NCBI RefSeq assembly: GCF_014647835.1
Contig: NZ_BMPY01000009.1
Span: forward strand, 62,001-126,000
DNA length: 64,000 nucleotides
Direction of reading: 5' to 3'
DNA from: Microbispora rosea subsp. aerata
GTDB taxonomy: Bacteria > Actinomycetota > Actinomycetes > Streptosporangiales > Streptosporangiaceae
The position numbers and the translations under genes were made by a program. The notes beneath the pieces were generated by a model. The model did no database searches. It saw only the letters and a list, made by a program, of their open reading frames with translations, and was not told the DNA's origin. The stretch's first letter is position 1. Every line of letters begins with the position of its first letter. This document shows positions 1-8,229 of the stretch, piece after piece.

Positions 1-914
1 GCATGCGTCAGGAAGTGCACCGCGGTGAAGTACGCCAGGAAGGCCGGGCCCTTCTCCCGGAGCACGAAGCGGGACAGCGGCGGATCGCAGACCGCGAACA
101 GGGCGAAAAACGCGCCCGGCAGCGGGAGCGCCTGCCGCCAGGCGAGCGCGACGGGGACGGAGGCCAGGGTGAGGGCCGTGGCGAGCAGGCCGGGCATCCG
201 GTTGATCCGCAGGGCGCGCGGCCGCATCCGGTTGCGGGCGGAGAAGAGCAGATAACGCGAGCGCCGGTACTGCTCGGCGAGCATCGGCAGGAGCCGGTCG
301 GCCTCGTCGTGGCGGCCCACCACATCGCGGCTGAGGTGGATGTGGCGGCACGTCAGCAGCCGCTCGCTGTACTCGTCGTCCTCCGCGCTGCGCAGGCGCT
401 CGTCGAACGGGCCCACCTCGTCGAACACCGCCCGGGGGACGGCGGCGAGCGCGAAGATCGCGGTCGCCGTGGGGCCCGCCCCCTGGACCAGGGCGTGGTG
501 CATCCGCAGCGTGCGGTAGATCTCCACGGGGCCGTCGTCGACGAGGGGTTCCTTCGCGTAGACGCCGTAGACGCAGCCGCATCCCGGGTCGTCCAGCAGC
601 AACGCCACGGCGTTGGCCACCGCGTCGGGTTCCAGGGCCACGTCGGAGTCGAGGAAGAACAAGATCTCGCCGTGGCTCGCCGCCACGCCGGCGTTGCGCG
701 CCGCCGACACGCCCATGTTGTACGGCTGGCGCACCAGCGCGCACCCGAACTCGGCGGCGACGGCGGGGGTGCCGTCGGTGCTGGCGTCGTCGACCACGAC
801 GACCTCGACGGCGGGGTAGGTCTGCGTCAGCGCCGACGACAGGCAGGCGCGCAGTGTCTTGGCGGCGTTGTGCGCCGGGATGATGATCGACACGAGGGGA
901 GAGCGTTGAGACAC
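1..914 (-). CDS. Family 2 glycosyltransferase, 3' end cut by window edge
   Basis: Nucleotide-sugar-dependent glycosyltransferase of the GT-A fold, probably membrane attached. From a GTG at 914 the protein begins MSQRSPLVSIIIPAHN, followed by VVVVDDASTDGT and, further on, FFLDSDVALEPDAV, the DxD-type metal site of GT2 enzymes. A hydrophobic stretch near the visible end (from about residue 250) suggests C-terminal membrane segments. About 304 residues are visible and the frame runs off the window, so the C terminus is missing. It is the last visible gene of a minus-strand run with UbiA, SDR and aminotransferase genes, 23 bases after the UbiA stop, so it probably glycosylates the product of that pathway. 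Acceptor and sugar cannot be read from the sequence. Confidence 0.85.
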   Translation of the reverse strand, partial: MSQRSPLVSIIIPAHNAAKTLRACLSSALTQTYPAVEVVVVDDASTDGTPAVAAEFGCALVRQPYNMGVSAARNAGVAASHGEILFFLDSDVALEPDAVANAVALLLDDPGCGCVYGVYAKEPLVDDGPVEIYRTLRMHHALVQGAGPTATAIFALAAVPRAVFDEVGPFDERLRSAEDDEYSERLLTCRHIHLSRDVVGRHDEADRLLPMLAEQYRRSRYLLFSARNRMRPRALRINRMPGLLATALTLASVPVALAWRQALPLPGAFFALFAVCDPPLSRFVLREKGPAFLAYFTAVHFLTH

Positions 915-937
915 GTCGGTCGCCTTCTCGAGAGGTC

Positions 938-1900
938 TCAATGGGGGATCGCGGCGGCCAGCGCCGGATAACGGGTGAGGAGGATCGCCACGCCCAGGAC
1001 GATCACCAGGGCCAGCCCCGCGACGGCGATGCCGCGGTCGGCCAGGAGCTCCCGGACGGGGTCGCCTCCTCCGCCGTCCACCAGCACGACCTGCAGATAG
1101 CGGAACAGGACGAACAGCGCCGGCGGCGTGCACAGCAGCATCGCCGTCTGCCCGTAGGGACCCAGGAGCGCCTCGGTTCGCAGGTGCATGAGGCCGGTGA
1201 CGGTGGTGAGCACGCACGTGAGCATCAGGAGATGGTCGGCCAGCCTCACCGTGTAGCCGCGCAGCGCGGGCCGGTGCTCGGCCCCCGCGCCGAGCAGCTC
1301 CTGCCGGCGTTTCCCGATGGCGATCAGCAGCGCCAGCGAGAACACCGCGACCAGCAGCCATTCGGCGATCCGCGCCCCGACGGCGAGATAGCCCTGCAGG
1401 ACGCGCAGCACGAAGCCCAGCGCGACGGTTCCGACGTCGACCAGCGGGATGTGCTTGAGCACGCGGCTGTAGGCGACGTTCAGTCCCAGATAGGCCAGGA
1501 CGGGCCAGTAGGGCCGGTCCGGCCCCGTGCAGACGACGATCCCGAGCAGGGCGAGCAGCGCCGCCCAGCAGAGGCCGGCGGTGCGGACCGAGACGCGGCC
1601 CGCGGCCACGGGCCGGTGCCGCTTGACGGGATGGAAGCGGTCGCGGTGCCGGTCCACGATGTCGTTGCCGACGTAGACGCAGGCGCCGGCCAGGATGAAC
1701 GCGCCCACGGCCCAGGCCAGACGGGCCAGGGTGTCCAGCGTCCAGGCCGGCGCGTCGGCGAGGACCACCGGCACGACCAGGAGGGTCTTCGCGGCGTGCG
1801 CCGGCCGGACGAGGGCGAACAGATCCGCGACCGGACGCGGGCGGGCGGGGGTTTTCCCGGGGTCGCCGGGGAGCCTGCCGGCCGGCTCGATGACACGCAT
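938..1900 (-). CDS. UbiA-family prenyltransferase, DPPR-synthase type
   Basis: Integral membrane transferase of the UbiA superfamily, 320 residues with many hydrophobic helices. The first Asp motif is ND at residues 79-80 with D83, D87, HP at 90-91, K93 and RP at 96-97. This ND..D...D..HP.K..RP pattern is the form seen in decaprenyl-phosphate 5-phosphoribosyltransferases rather than in quinone-forming UbiA enzymes. By family, it would transfer phosphoribose (or a similar phosphosugar) from PRPP to a polyprenyl phosphate. A GGAGG lies just upstream of the ATG. It sits between the SDR gene (18-base gap) and the glycosyltransferase, consistent with making a lipid-linked sugar. The acceptor lipid is inferred. 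Confidence 0.8.
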   Translation of the reverse strand: MRVIEPAGRLPGDPGKTPARPRPVADLFALVRPAHAAKTLLVVPVVLADAPAWTLDTLARLAWAVGAFILAGACVYVGNDIVDRHRDRFHPVKRHRPVAAGRVSVRTAGLCWAALLALLGIVVCTGPDRPYWPVLAYLGLNVAYSRVLKHIPLVDVGTVALGFVLRVLQGYLAVGARIAEWLLVAVFSLALLIAIGKRRQELLGAGAEHRPALRGYTVRLADHLLMLTCVLTTVTGLMHLRTEALLGPYGQTAMLLCTPPALFVLFRYLQVVLVDGGGGDPVRELLADRGIAVAGLALVIVLGVAILLTRYPALAAAIPH

Positions 1901-1918
1901 GCGCTCCTCCAGCGGGGA

Positions 1919-2956
1919 TCAGAAGAAGACCTTCGCCAGCGAGAGCGCACCCTGCCGCCAGGCGTCCCTGCTGGTCCGTCCGGCGGCGCCCGCCGAGGGC
2001 CGCGGTTGCCGCCGCCACGAGTCGTAGGCGCTCACGATGGCGTCCCGGTTGGACATCCGCGGCGCGAAGCCCAGCCGCTCACGCGCCTTGTCGATGCTCA
2101 CGTAGGAGTCGGCGAGCAGCTTGTACAGCAGGCGGTCGTAGACCGGGGAGACCCCGGCCTTCCCCAGGAGCCGCAGCACGGCCAGGGCGGGCCTGGCCGG
2201 CAGCGAGCGGACCCGTCCGCCGTGCCCGGCCGCGTCGAGCACCGCCTGGAAGTCCTCCCGCAGGGTGCCGAACGCGGCGGCGGCGACGTTGAAGGTGTCG
2301 TTCGCCACGTCGTCCGGGGCGTCGAGCGCCAGGGTGACGGCGTCGAGCAGGTCCTCGATCGCGAGCATCTGGATGCGGACGTCGCCCGGGCCCAGGATGG
2401 GGAAGTCGCGGCCCTCCTCGGCCCATTCGAAGAGCATCGCGAACAGGCCCATCCGCCCGGGCCCGAGGAACGTCTTGGGGCGCAGGATCGGCACGCACAT
2501 GCCCTCGGCCCGGAACCTCTCCGCGATCTCCTCGGCGGCGGCCTTGGCCCGCCCGTAGGCGTCGACCGGCTCGCGGGGATGGTCTTCCGGGGTGGGGACG
2601 AGCGTGGGCAGGCCGTACACCGCGGTGGAGGAGACGTGCACCACGCGGGGCACCCCCGCCCGCGCGGCGGCCGAGAGCACGCTGGCGGTGCCGCCGACGA
2701 TGACGTCGCGGATCTCCTCGTCGGAGTAGCTCGGCAGCGCCGCGGCGCAGTGCACCACGGCCTCGGCGTCCGCGACCAGGCCGGTCATCAGGGCCGTGTC
2801 GCGGACGTCGCCGGTCGCGTGCCGCACCCGGGGATCCGGGTCGGCCGCGGGACGCAGGTCCACGCCCAGCACCTGACGCCCCCGCGCGGCGAGGTGCCGG
2901 ACCAGGTTGGCGCCGAGCATGCCGGACGCACCCGTGACTACGACGCGGACGGCCAT
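1919..2956 (-). CDS. NAD-dependent epimerase/dehydratase (extended SDR)
   Basis: Extended short-chain dehydrogenase acting on nucleotide- or lipid-linked sugars; 345 residues. The Rossmann nucleotide site TGASGMLG is at residues 7-14, S110-T111 fit the catalytic serine strand, and the YxxxK pair is Y134/K138. The start codon lies 19 bases inside the upstream aminotransferase gene, so the two are probably translationally coupled. With a UbiA phosphoribosyltransferase-like enzyme next to it, oxidation, epimerisation or keto-sugar formation before transamination is plausible. The exact reaction is inference. Confidence 0.85.
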   Translation of the reverse strand: MAVRVVVTGASGMLGANLVRHLAARGRQVLGVDLRPAADPDPRVRHATGDVRDTALMTGLVADAEAVVHCAAALPSYSDEEIRDVIVGGTASVLSAAARAGVPRVVHVSSTAVYGLPTLVPTPEDHPREPVDAYGRAKAAAEEIAERFRAEGMCVPILRPKTFLGPGRMGLFAMLFEWAEEGRDFPILGPGDVRIQMLAIEDLLDAVTLALDAPDDVANDTFNVAAAAFGTLREDFQAVLDAAGHGGRVRSLPARPALAVLRLLGKAGVSPVYDRLLYKLLADSYVSIDKARERLGFAPRMSNRDAIVSAYDSWRRQPRPSAGAAGRTSRDAWRQGALSLAKVFF

Positions 2957-4377
2957 CGCGGCGCCACCTTCTCCCGTACGAACCTGGTGAGCAGACGGGG
3001 CAGCCCCTGCGCGAGGGTCGCCTCCAGCGCGTCGAGGAAGTAGTCGGCCTCCTCGGGGCCGGCGACGAGCGGGGGCGCGGCGACCAGCGGGTTGTCGCCG
3101 TTCAGGGTGTAGTAGGTGTAGACGCCGTGGTCGCGGTAGAGCGCGTCGATCACTGAGCAGGTGATGAGCTTGACGCGGAAGTTGGGGTCGCGGGCGAGGC
3201 CGACGGGGGCGATCTTGGCGGCGAGGTCGAGAAGCCTCGGCCCGCCCCGCAGGAACACGCCGTGCAGCGCGCCGGCCCCGCGCACCTCGGCCACCGTGTC
3301 GGGGTGCGCCTTGCGGATGCGTTCGAGCCCGGGGGCGAGCACGCGCTCGATCTCCCGCGCCCGCCGCGGGTAGTCGTCCTCGACGACGATGTTGACCGCC
3401 TCGATGGCGGTGGCGGTCTCCTCCCCGAAGCCGTAGTAGGTGGTGCTCGTGCTGTGCAGCAGCGAGTCGGTGAGGTTGTCGTACGCCTTGCGGAACACCC
3501 GCTCGCTGGCGATGTACGCCGAGATGGAGGACTTGCCGCCGCCGAACGACTTGGAGGTGGTGACCACGTCGGGGACGAGCCCCGGGTAGCGCATGAAGTA
3601 GAAGAGGCTGCCGGTCTTCCCCCAGCCGGTGTAGATCTCATCGAAGATCAGCACGATGTCCTCCGCGTCGCACAGCTCGCGCAGGCCGCGCAGGAACTCC
3701 TCCGAGCAGCTGCGCATCGTCGACGCGCTGAACGGCTCGATGATGATCGCGTACACGTCGCAGCGGCCGCGCGTGGTCCGCGCCGCGGCGACCGCGTCCC
3801 GCACGGCGTCGAGGTCTCCGTACGGGAACGTCACCACCCCGGGGATTTCGGGAAACCGGAAGGTCTTGCCGCCTCCGGTGAGGCTGCCCGAGCCCAGGAG
3901 CTTGCCGTGGAATGCGATGTCGGCGCGCAGAATCCGCTTCCTGCGCCCGCCGTGGTACTTGTAGGCGAGCTTGACCGCGCCCTCGACGGCCTCCGCGCCG
4001 GAATTCGGCAGGAACGACATGGAGAGGTCGCCCGGCAGGAGCGCGGCGAGATTGTGGCCGAGCGCGGCGACGTACGGCGAGAAGTAGGTCTTGTGCACCT
4101 CCATTCTCCGCGCCTCCTGGAAACGCCGGCGGGCCGCGAGGATGCGCGGGTGGTTGTGCCCGTGGTTCAGCACCCCCACCCCGCCGGTGAAGTCGAGGAT
4201 CCGCCGGCCGTCGCGGGTCCAGATCCATGCCCCCTCGGCGCGGTCGACGAGCTCGCGCCCGAACCCGAAGGACGTCATGAGCGAGACCTGGCTTCGGCTG
4301 ACGTGCCGGCGGTAGAGGTCGTGCACCTGTTCCGCGCTGAGCCGTTCGCATTCGTCGAGACTGATCAGTCCGGACAC
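2938..4377 (-). CDS. Class III PLP-dependent aminotransferase
   Basis: Fold-type I aminotransferase of the ornithine/GABA/diaminobutyrate family, 479 residues from a GTG at 4377. The family signature FDEIYTGWGKTG is followed by TTSKSFGGG, whose lysine (about K276) should carry PLP. I chose GTG 4377 because AGGGAG stands six bases upstream; an in-frame ATG at 4434 would add 19 residues (MISRPKRASG...) without a better ribosome site. It is the first gene of the operon with SDR, UbiA and glycosyltransferase and overlaps the SDR gene. It could put an amino group on a keto sugar or supply an amino acid; the substrate cannot be told. Divergent from the SARP gene, which probably controls it. Confidence 0.85.
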   Translation of the reverse strand: MSGLISLDECERLSAEQVHDLYRRHVSRSQVSLMTSFGFGRELVDRAEGAWIWTRDGRRILDFTGGVGVLNHGHNHPRILAARRRFQEARRMEVHKTYFSPYVAALGHNLAALLPGDLSMSFLPNSGAEAVEGAVKLAYKYHGGRRKRILRADIAFHGKLLGSGSLTGGGKTFRFPEIPGVVTFPYGDLDAVRDAVAAARTTRGRCDVYAIIIEPFSASTMRSCSEEFLRGLRELCDAEDIVLIFDEIYTGWGKTGSLFYFMRYPGLVPDVVTTSKSFGGGKSSISAYIASERVFRKAYDNLTDSLLHSTSTTYYGFGEETATAIEAVNIVVEDDYPRRAREIERVLAPGLERIRKAHPDTVAEVRGAGALHGVFLRGGPRLLDLAAKIAPVGLARDPNFRVKLITCSVIDALYRDHGVYTYYTLNGDNPLVAAPPLVAGPEEADYFLDALEATLAQGLPRLLTRFVREKVAPRWPSAS

Positions 4378-4434
4378 GCGTTCTCCCTTCCGTTCTTCCC
4401 GGATGCCCGAAGCGCGTTTCGGGCGCGAGATCAA

Positions 4435-4662
4435 CGGTGCGCCGGGCGCGTCAAGCAGGGGTAAAGCCGGGACTTGACGGACGGGAGGTCCGAGGCGGTT
4501 GCCGAGCTTGAACGCACGTCTCGGAATCCGAGAAAAAATGGGCTCGAAGTCCGCCGGGGAAGGGCCGGAAAAAGGTTGTCGATAATCCCTATTTTGTGGC
4601 GAATTAAATGCAAATCTACCTGCTTATATTGAAATGAGGTAAATATGTGATATTTGCGGAAC
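4435..4662. promoter_or_regulatory. Divergent promoter region between aminotransferase operon and SARP gene
   Basis: About 230 bases, AT-rich near the SARP side, with no gene. Inverted repeats visible: CGTCAAG at 4449-4455 with CTTGACG at 4473-4479, and TCTCGGA/TCCGAGA at 4519-4533 followed by six A. A further CTTGAAC lies at 4507-4513. SARPs usually bind heptamer direct repeats near -35, so the repeated CTTGA elements are candidates. Just inside the operon leader, GCCCGAA/TTCGGGC (4405-4424) forms a small hairpin. Function is inferred from position only. Confidence 0.4.
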
Positions 4663-7512
4663 ATGCGGTTTCGTGTCCTGGGCGCGCTTGAGGTCCGCTC
4701 CGGTGCCCATCGGCTCATCCGCCTCGGTGCCGCCAAGCAACGGACGCTCCTCGCGGTCCTCCTCCTGAACGTCAACCGCCCCGTCACCACCGATCGGCTG
4801 CTGGAGGCGCTGTGGCCGCAGCGGCCGCCGCGGACCGCGGTCGTCGCGCTGCGCACCTACGTGTCCGCGCTCCGCCAGGTGCTGGGACTCGCCGGCCGGG
4901 GGGAGCCGCCGCTGCTGTCCACGGTCCCCGGCGGGTATCAGCTGTCCGTGTCGCCCGCCGACCTCGACCTGCTGGTCTTCCAGGAGCTGGCCGATCAGGG
5001 GCGGCAGGCGCTCGGCGACGGGCTTCCGGCCCTCGCCGGCGATCGGCTGCGCCGGGCCCTCGCGCTCTGGCGGGGCCGCCCGTTCGAGGACGTGCCGCTC
5101 GATCCCGCGATGGAGGCGGAGCTCATCCTGCTCGAGGAACGGAAGGTGGCGGCGCAGGAGACCTGGATCGAGGCGCAGCTCGCCCTCGGCCACCACCGGG
5201 ACCTCCTGGCCGAGCTGAGGGCGATGGTCATGGAGTACCCGCTGCGGGAGCGGCTGCACGCCCAGTGGATGCTCGCGCTGTACCGGTCGGGACGGCAGGC
5301 GGAGGCCCTGGCGGCCTACCACGAGCTTCGCCTGCGGCTGAGGCGGGAGCTCGGCGTCGAGCCCAGCCCGCCGCTGCGGCTGCTGCACCGCCGGATCCTG
5401 ACCGGTCACGCGGATCTGACCGACGGGGAGGTGGCCGCGCCGGCCGTCGTGCGGCTCCCCGACCCGGTCAAGCCGCACCAGCTGCCCCGGGACATCGTCA
5501 GCTTCACCGGCAGGACCGCGGAGCTGGCGCGCCTGCATGCCCTGGCCCGGCCGCCCGACGGCCCCGCCGCTCCGGTCATCTGCGTGATCGACGGCATGGC
5601 CGGAGTCGGCAAGACCGCGCTCGCCGTCCACGCCGCGCACCGGCTGGCCGACACGTTCGCCGACGGGCAGCTCTTCGTCGACCTGCACGGATTCACCCAC
5701 GGAGTGCCGCCCGTCGATCCGGCCGACGCGCTCGACCAGATGCTGTGCGCGCTCGGGGTGCCCGGGGAGCAGATCCCCCCGGCCCTCGACGCCCGCGCGG
5801 CGCTCTACCGCACCCGCCTCGCCGGCAAACGCGTGCTGGTGCTGCTGGACAACGCGGCAGGGGAGGCCCAGGTGCGATCCCTGCTGCCCGGGACGCCCAC
5901 CTGCATGGTCCTGATCACCAGCCGCCGGCGGCTGGCCGGGCTGGAGGACGTCCGGCCGCTGTCGCTCGACGTCCTCCCGCAGCACGACGCGGTCACTCTC
6001 TTCACCCGCGCCGCGAGCCCGGAACGCCTCGCCGGGCAGCCGGCGGAACTGCTCACGGAGATCGTCGAGCTGTGCGGCCGGCTGCCCCTGGCGATCCGCA
6101 TCGCGGCCGCCCGCCTGCGGATGCGCTCCGGCTGGACCCCGGCGCATCTGGCCGAACGCCTGCGCGACCACCAGCACCGCCTCGGCGAGCTCGAAGTCGG
6201 CCGGCTCAGCGTCACGGCGACGATGGACCTGTCGTACCGGGACCTCGGCCGGGGACGGCAGGACATGTACCGGCTGCTCGGCCTGCATCCCGGGTCCGAC
6301 TTCGAGCGGTACGCGGCCGCCGCCCTCGCGGGGACCACCCCCCGGCACGCCGGGCGGCTCATCGACGACCTGGTCGACGCCCATCTGCTGCAGGAACCCG
6401 TGCCCGGCCGGTACCGCTTCCACGATCTCCTGCGGGTGCACGCCACGGCCGCCCTGGCGGACGAGGACACCGGAGCCGACCGCGACGCGGCGCTGACCAG
6501 GTTGCTCGACTTCTACGCCGACACCGCCGCCGACGCGGTGGACATCGCCCATCCCCGGGTCCATCCGGGTGCTCATTCGGGTGCTCATTCGGGGGCCGAC
6601 GCCCCGGCCCGCCCCCGTCCGCACGGCGACCGCGGCCGCCGTACGGCCGCCGCGCCGGACCTACGCGACCGGGCGCGGGCCGTGCAGTGGCTGGAGACGG
6701 AGCTGACGAACCTGCTCGCGACGGCCGTGTACGCCGCCGGGAACGGCCGGCCCGAACACGCCCTGCGCCTGTCGGCGGCGCTGCACCGTCACCTGCACAC
6801 CGGCGCGCACTACATCTGCGCCCGCACCACGCACGGAGAGGCGCCGCACCCGGCCGGAGACACCCAGCTCGCCGCGTTGTGCGGCGTCGCCGATCTCCAC
6901 CTGATGCTGGGCCAGTTCACCCAGGCGGCCGGGCACTTCGGGCGGGTCCTGGAGATCGCCCGTGCCGCCGGCGATCCCGTCGGCGAGCTCAACGCCCTGT
7001 GCGGACTCGGCCACGTGTGCCGGGCGCAGGGGGAGACGGGGGCGGCGGCCCGATATCTGGAGCACTCACTGCGGATCGCCCGTGCCTGCGGCTACTCCGA
7101 CGGCGAGCTGAACGCGCTGTGCGGTCTCGGCGAGGTCGACTTGATGCTGGGCCGTTACGCGTCGGCGGCGGACCGGTTCCGGCGGGCGCTGCAGATCGCC
7201 TTCCGGATCGGCGACCGCAACGCGCAGTTCGAGTCCCTGCACGGGCTCGGCCGGGTGTACCAGGGCGCCGGTCACGCCGAGCGGGCCCTCGCCTACCACC
7301 AGATCGCCCTGCCCATCGCCCACGCGCTCGGCCATCGCGCCGACCAGGCCCGCGCGCTGCACGGCCTGGCCCGGGCCTACCGCGGCCTCGGCCGCCGCGA
7401 CGAGGCCCGGGAGCACTGGCGGCGCGCGCTGGCGATCCTCAGCGATCTCGGCGTGCCCGAAGCGGAGGAGACGAGCGTGCAGGAGATCCGCGCCCAGCTG
7501 CGGAAACTCTGA
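4663..7512 (+). CDS. SARP-family transcriptional activator with NB-ARC and TPR domains
   Basis: Large pathway regulator of the AfsR/SARP class, 949 residues from ATG 4663; a TTG at 4654 would add three. Order of domains: OmpR-type winged helix (residues about 1-95, MRFRVLGALEVR), bacterial transcriptional activation domain (about 100-245, ending LRRELGVEPSPPLRLL), an NB-ARC ATPase with Walker A GMAGVGKTA near 312 and VLVLLDN near 393, then TPR-like repeats from about 745 to the end. Between ATPase and TPR is a low-complexity linker (HPGAHSGAHSGAD). It reads away from the aminotransferase-SDR-UbiA-GT operon, and by family habit activates the adjacent genes; the signal sensed by the ATPase/TPR part is unknown. 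Confidence 0.9.
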   Translation: MRFRVLGALEVRSGAHRLIRLGAAKQRTLLAVLLLNVNRPVTTDRLLEALWPQRPPRTAVVALRTYVSALRQVLGLAGRGEPPLLSTVPGGYQLSVSPADLDLLVFQELADQGRQALGDGLPALAGDRLRRALALWRGRPFEDVPLDPAMEAELILLEERKVAAQETWIEAQLALGHHRDLLAELRAMVMEYPLRERLHAQWMLALYRSGRQAEALAAYHELRLRLRRELGVEPSPPLRLLHRRILTGHADLTDGEVAAPAVVRLPDPVKPHQLPRDIVSFTGRTAELARLHALARPPDGPAAPVICVIDGMAGVGKTALAVHAAHRLADTFADGQLFVDLHGFTHGVPPVDPADALDQMLCALGVPGEQIPPALDARAALYRTRLAGKRVLVLLDNAAGEAQVRSLLPGTPTCMVLITSRRRLAGLEDVRPLSLDVLPQHDAVTLFTRAASPERLAGQPAELLTEIVELCGRLPLAIRIAAARLRMRSGWTPAHLAERLRDHQHRLGELEVGRLSVTATMDLSYRDLGRGRQDMYRLLGLHPGSDFERYAAAALAGTTPRHAGRLIDDLVDAHLLQEPVPGRYRFHDLLRVHATAALADEDTGADRDAALTRLLDFYADTAADAVDIAHPRVHPGAHSGAHSGADAPARPRPHGDRGRRTAAAPDLRDRARAVQWLETELTNLLATAVYAAGNGRPEHALRLSAALHRHLHTGAHYICARTTHGEAPHPAGDTQLAALCGVADLHLMLGQFTQAAGHFGRVLEIARAAGDPVGELNALCGLGHVCRAQGETGAAARYLEHSLRIARACGYSDGELNALCGLGEVDLMLGRYASAADRFRRALQIAFRIGDRNAQFESLHGLGRVYQGAGHAERALAYHQIALPIAHALGHRADQARALHGLARAYRGLGRRDEAREHWRRALAILSDLGVPEAEETSVQEIRAQLRKL

Positions 7513-7533
7513 GCCCGCCGTAGCAAGCCATTA

Positions 7534-7548
7534 CTTTACTTCGTAAAG
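7534..7548. promoter_or_regulatory. Inverted repeat upstream of yigZ-like gene
   Basis: CTTTAC-TTC-GTAAAG is a perfect 6-base inverted repeat in an AT-rich patch between the SARP stop and the next gene. A TAGACT at 7561-7566 could be its -10, placing the transcript start at or next to the GTG at 7573. The repeat may be an operator. Related TAC..NGTAAAGG strings occur at 14536 and 25234. Confidence 0.35.
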
Positions 7549-7572
7549 GGCGTCGCTCTCTAGACTGACCGT

Positions 7573-8193
7573 GTGGCAGCGCCGTACCGGACGATCAAGG
7601 ACATCGTCGAGCACGAGATCGAGATCCGCCGTTCCCGCTTCATCTGCGCGCTCGCTCCGGCGGCCACGGAGGAGGCCGCGCGGGCGTTCGTCGCCGAGCG
7701 CAGGCGGCTCCACGGCGACGCGACCCACAACTGCTCGGCGTACGTCATCGGGGAGGGCGTGCGCAGGGCGGACGACGACGGGGAGCCGGGCGGCACCGCC
7801 GGCACGCCGATGCTGGAGATGCTCACCCGGCGCGGCTTCGCGGACGTGGCCGCCGTCGTCACCCGTTACTTCGGCGGGGTGCTGCTGGGCGCGGGCGGCC
7901 TCGCCCGGGCGTACGGCGGCGCGGTGGGGGAGACGCTCGACCGGGCCGAGGTGGTCGAGATGGTTCCGGCGGCGGTCGTGACGGTGTCGGTCGGCCACGC
8001 CCAGGCCGGAAGGCTGGAAAACGACCTGCGCGCCTCGCCGTACGCGCTGCGGGGCGTCGACTACGGCGCTCGGGTCGCGTTCGAGGTGGCGGTGGCCGAG
8101 GACCGGCTGCCGGCCTTCGAGGAGTGGATCGCGGCGGCCACCGCCGGGCGGGCCGAGACCGCGCTCGGCGGCACCGTCCACCTCGCCCGCTGA
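7573..8193 (+). CDS. YigZ/IMPACT family protein
   Basis: Cytosolic UPF0029 (IMPACT/YigZ) protein of 206 residues, the usual length. The family core is clear: SRFICALAPAATEE near residue 17, HNCSAYVIG near 51, DDDGEPGGTAGTPML near 67 and VVTRYFGGVLLGAGGL near 95, followed by the short C-terminal ferredoxin-like domain. The family is linked to translation control in eukaryotes; the bacterial role is not settled. Start is GTG 7573, with no good ribosome site, so the mRNA may be leaderless. It stands alone and converges on menF. Confidence 0.9.
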   Translation: MAAPYRTIKDIVEHEIEIRRSRFICALAPAATEEAARAFVAERRRLHGDATHNCSAYVIGEGVRRADDDGEPGGTAGTPMLEMLTRRGFADVAAVVTRYFGGVLLGAGGLARAYGGAVGETLDRAEVVEMVPAAVVTVSVGHAQAGRLENDLRASPYALRGVDYGARVAFEVAVAEDRLPAFEEWIAAATAGRAETALGGTVHLAR

Positions 8194-8229
8194 GGCGGGG
8201 GAGGCGGCTCACCCCTCCGGAGCCGCGCC

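Noticed and set aside
941-3043. Very long plus-strand open frame of 700 codons over the UbiA-SDR genes
   Set aside because: It is the complement of real genes; repetitive Arg/Gly/Gln composition with no motif. High GC gives long chance frames.
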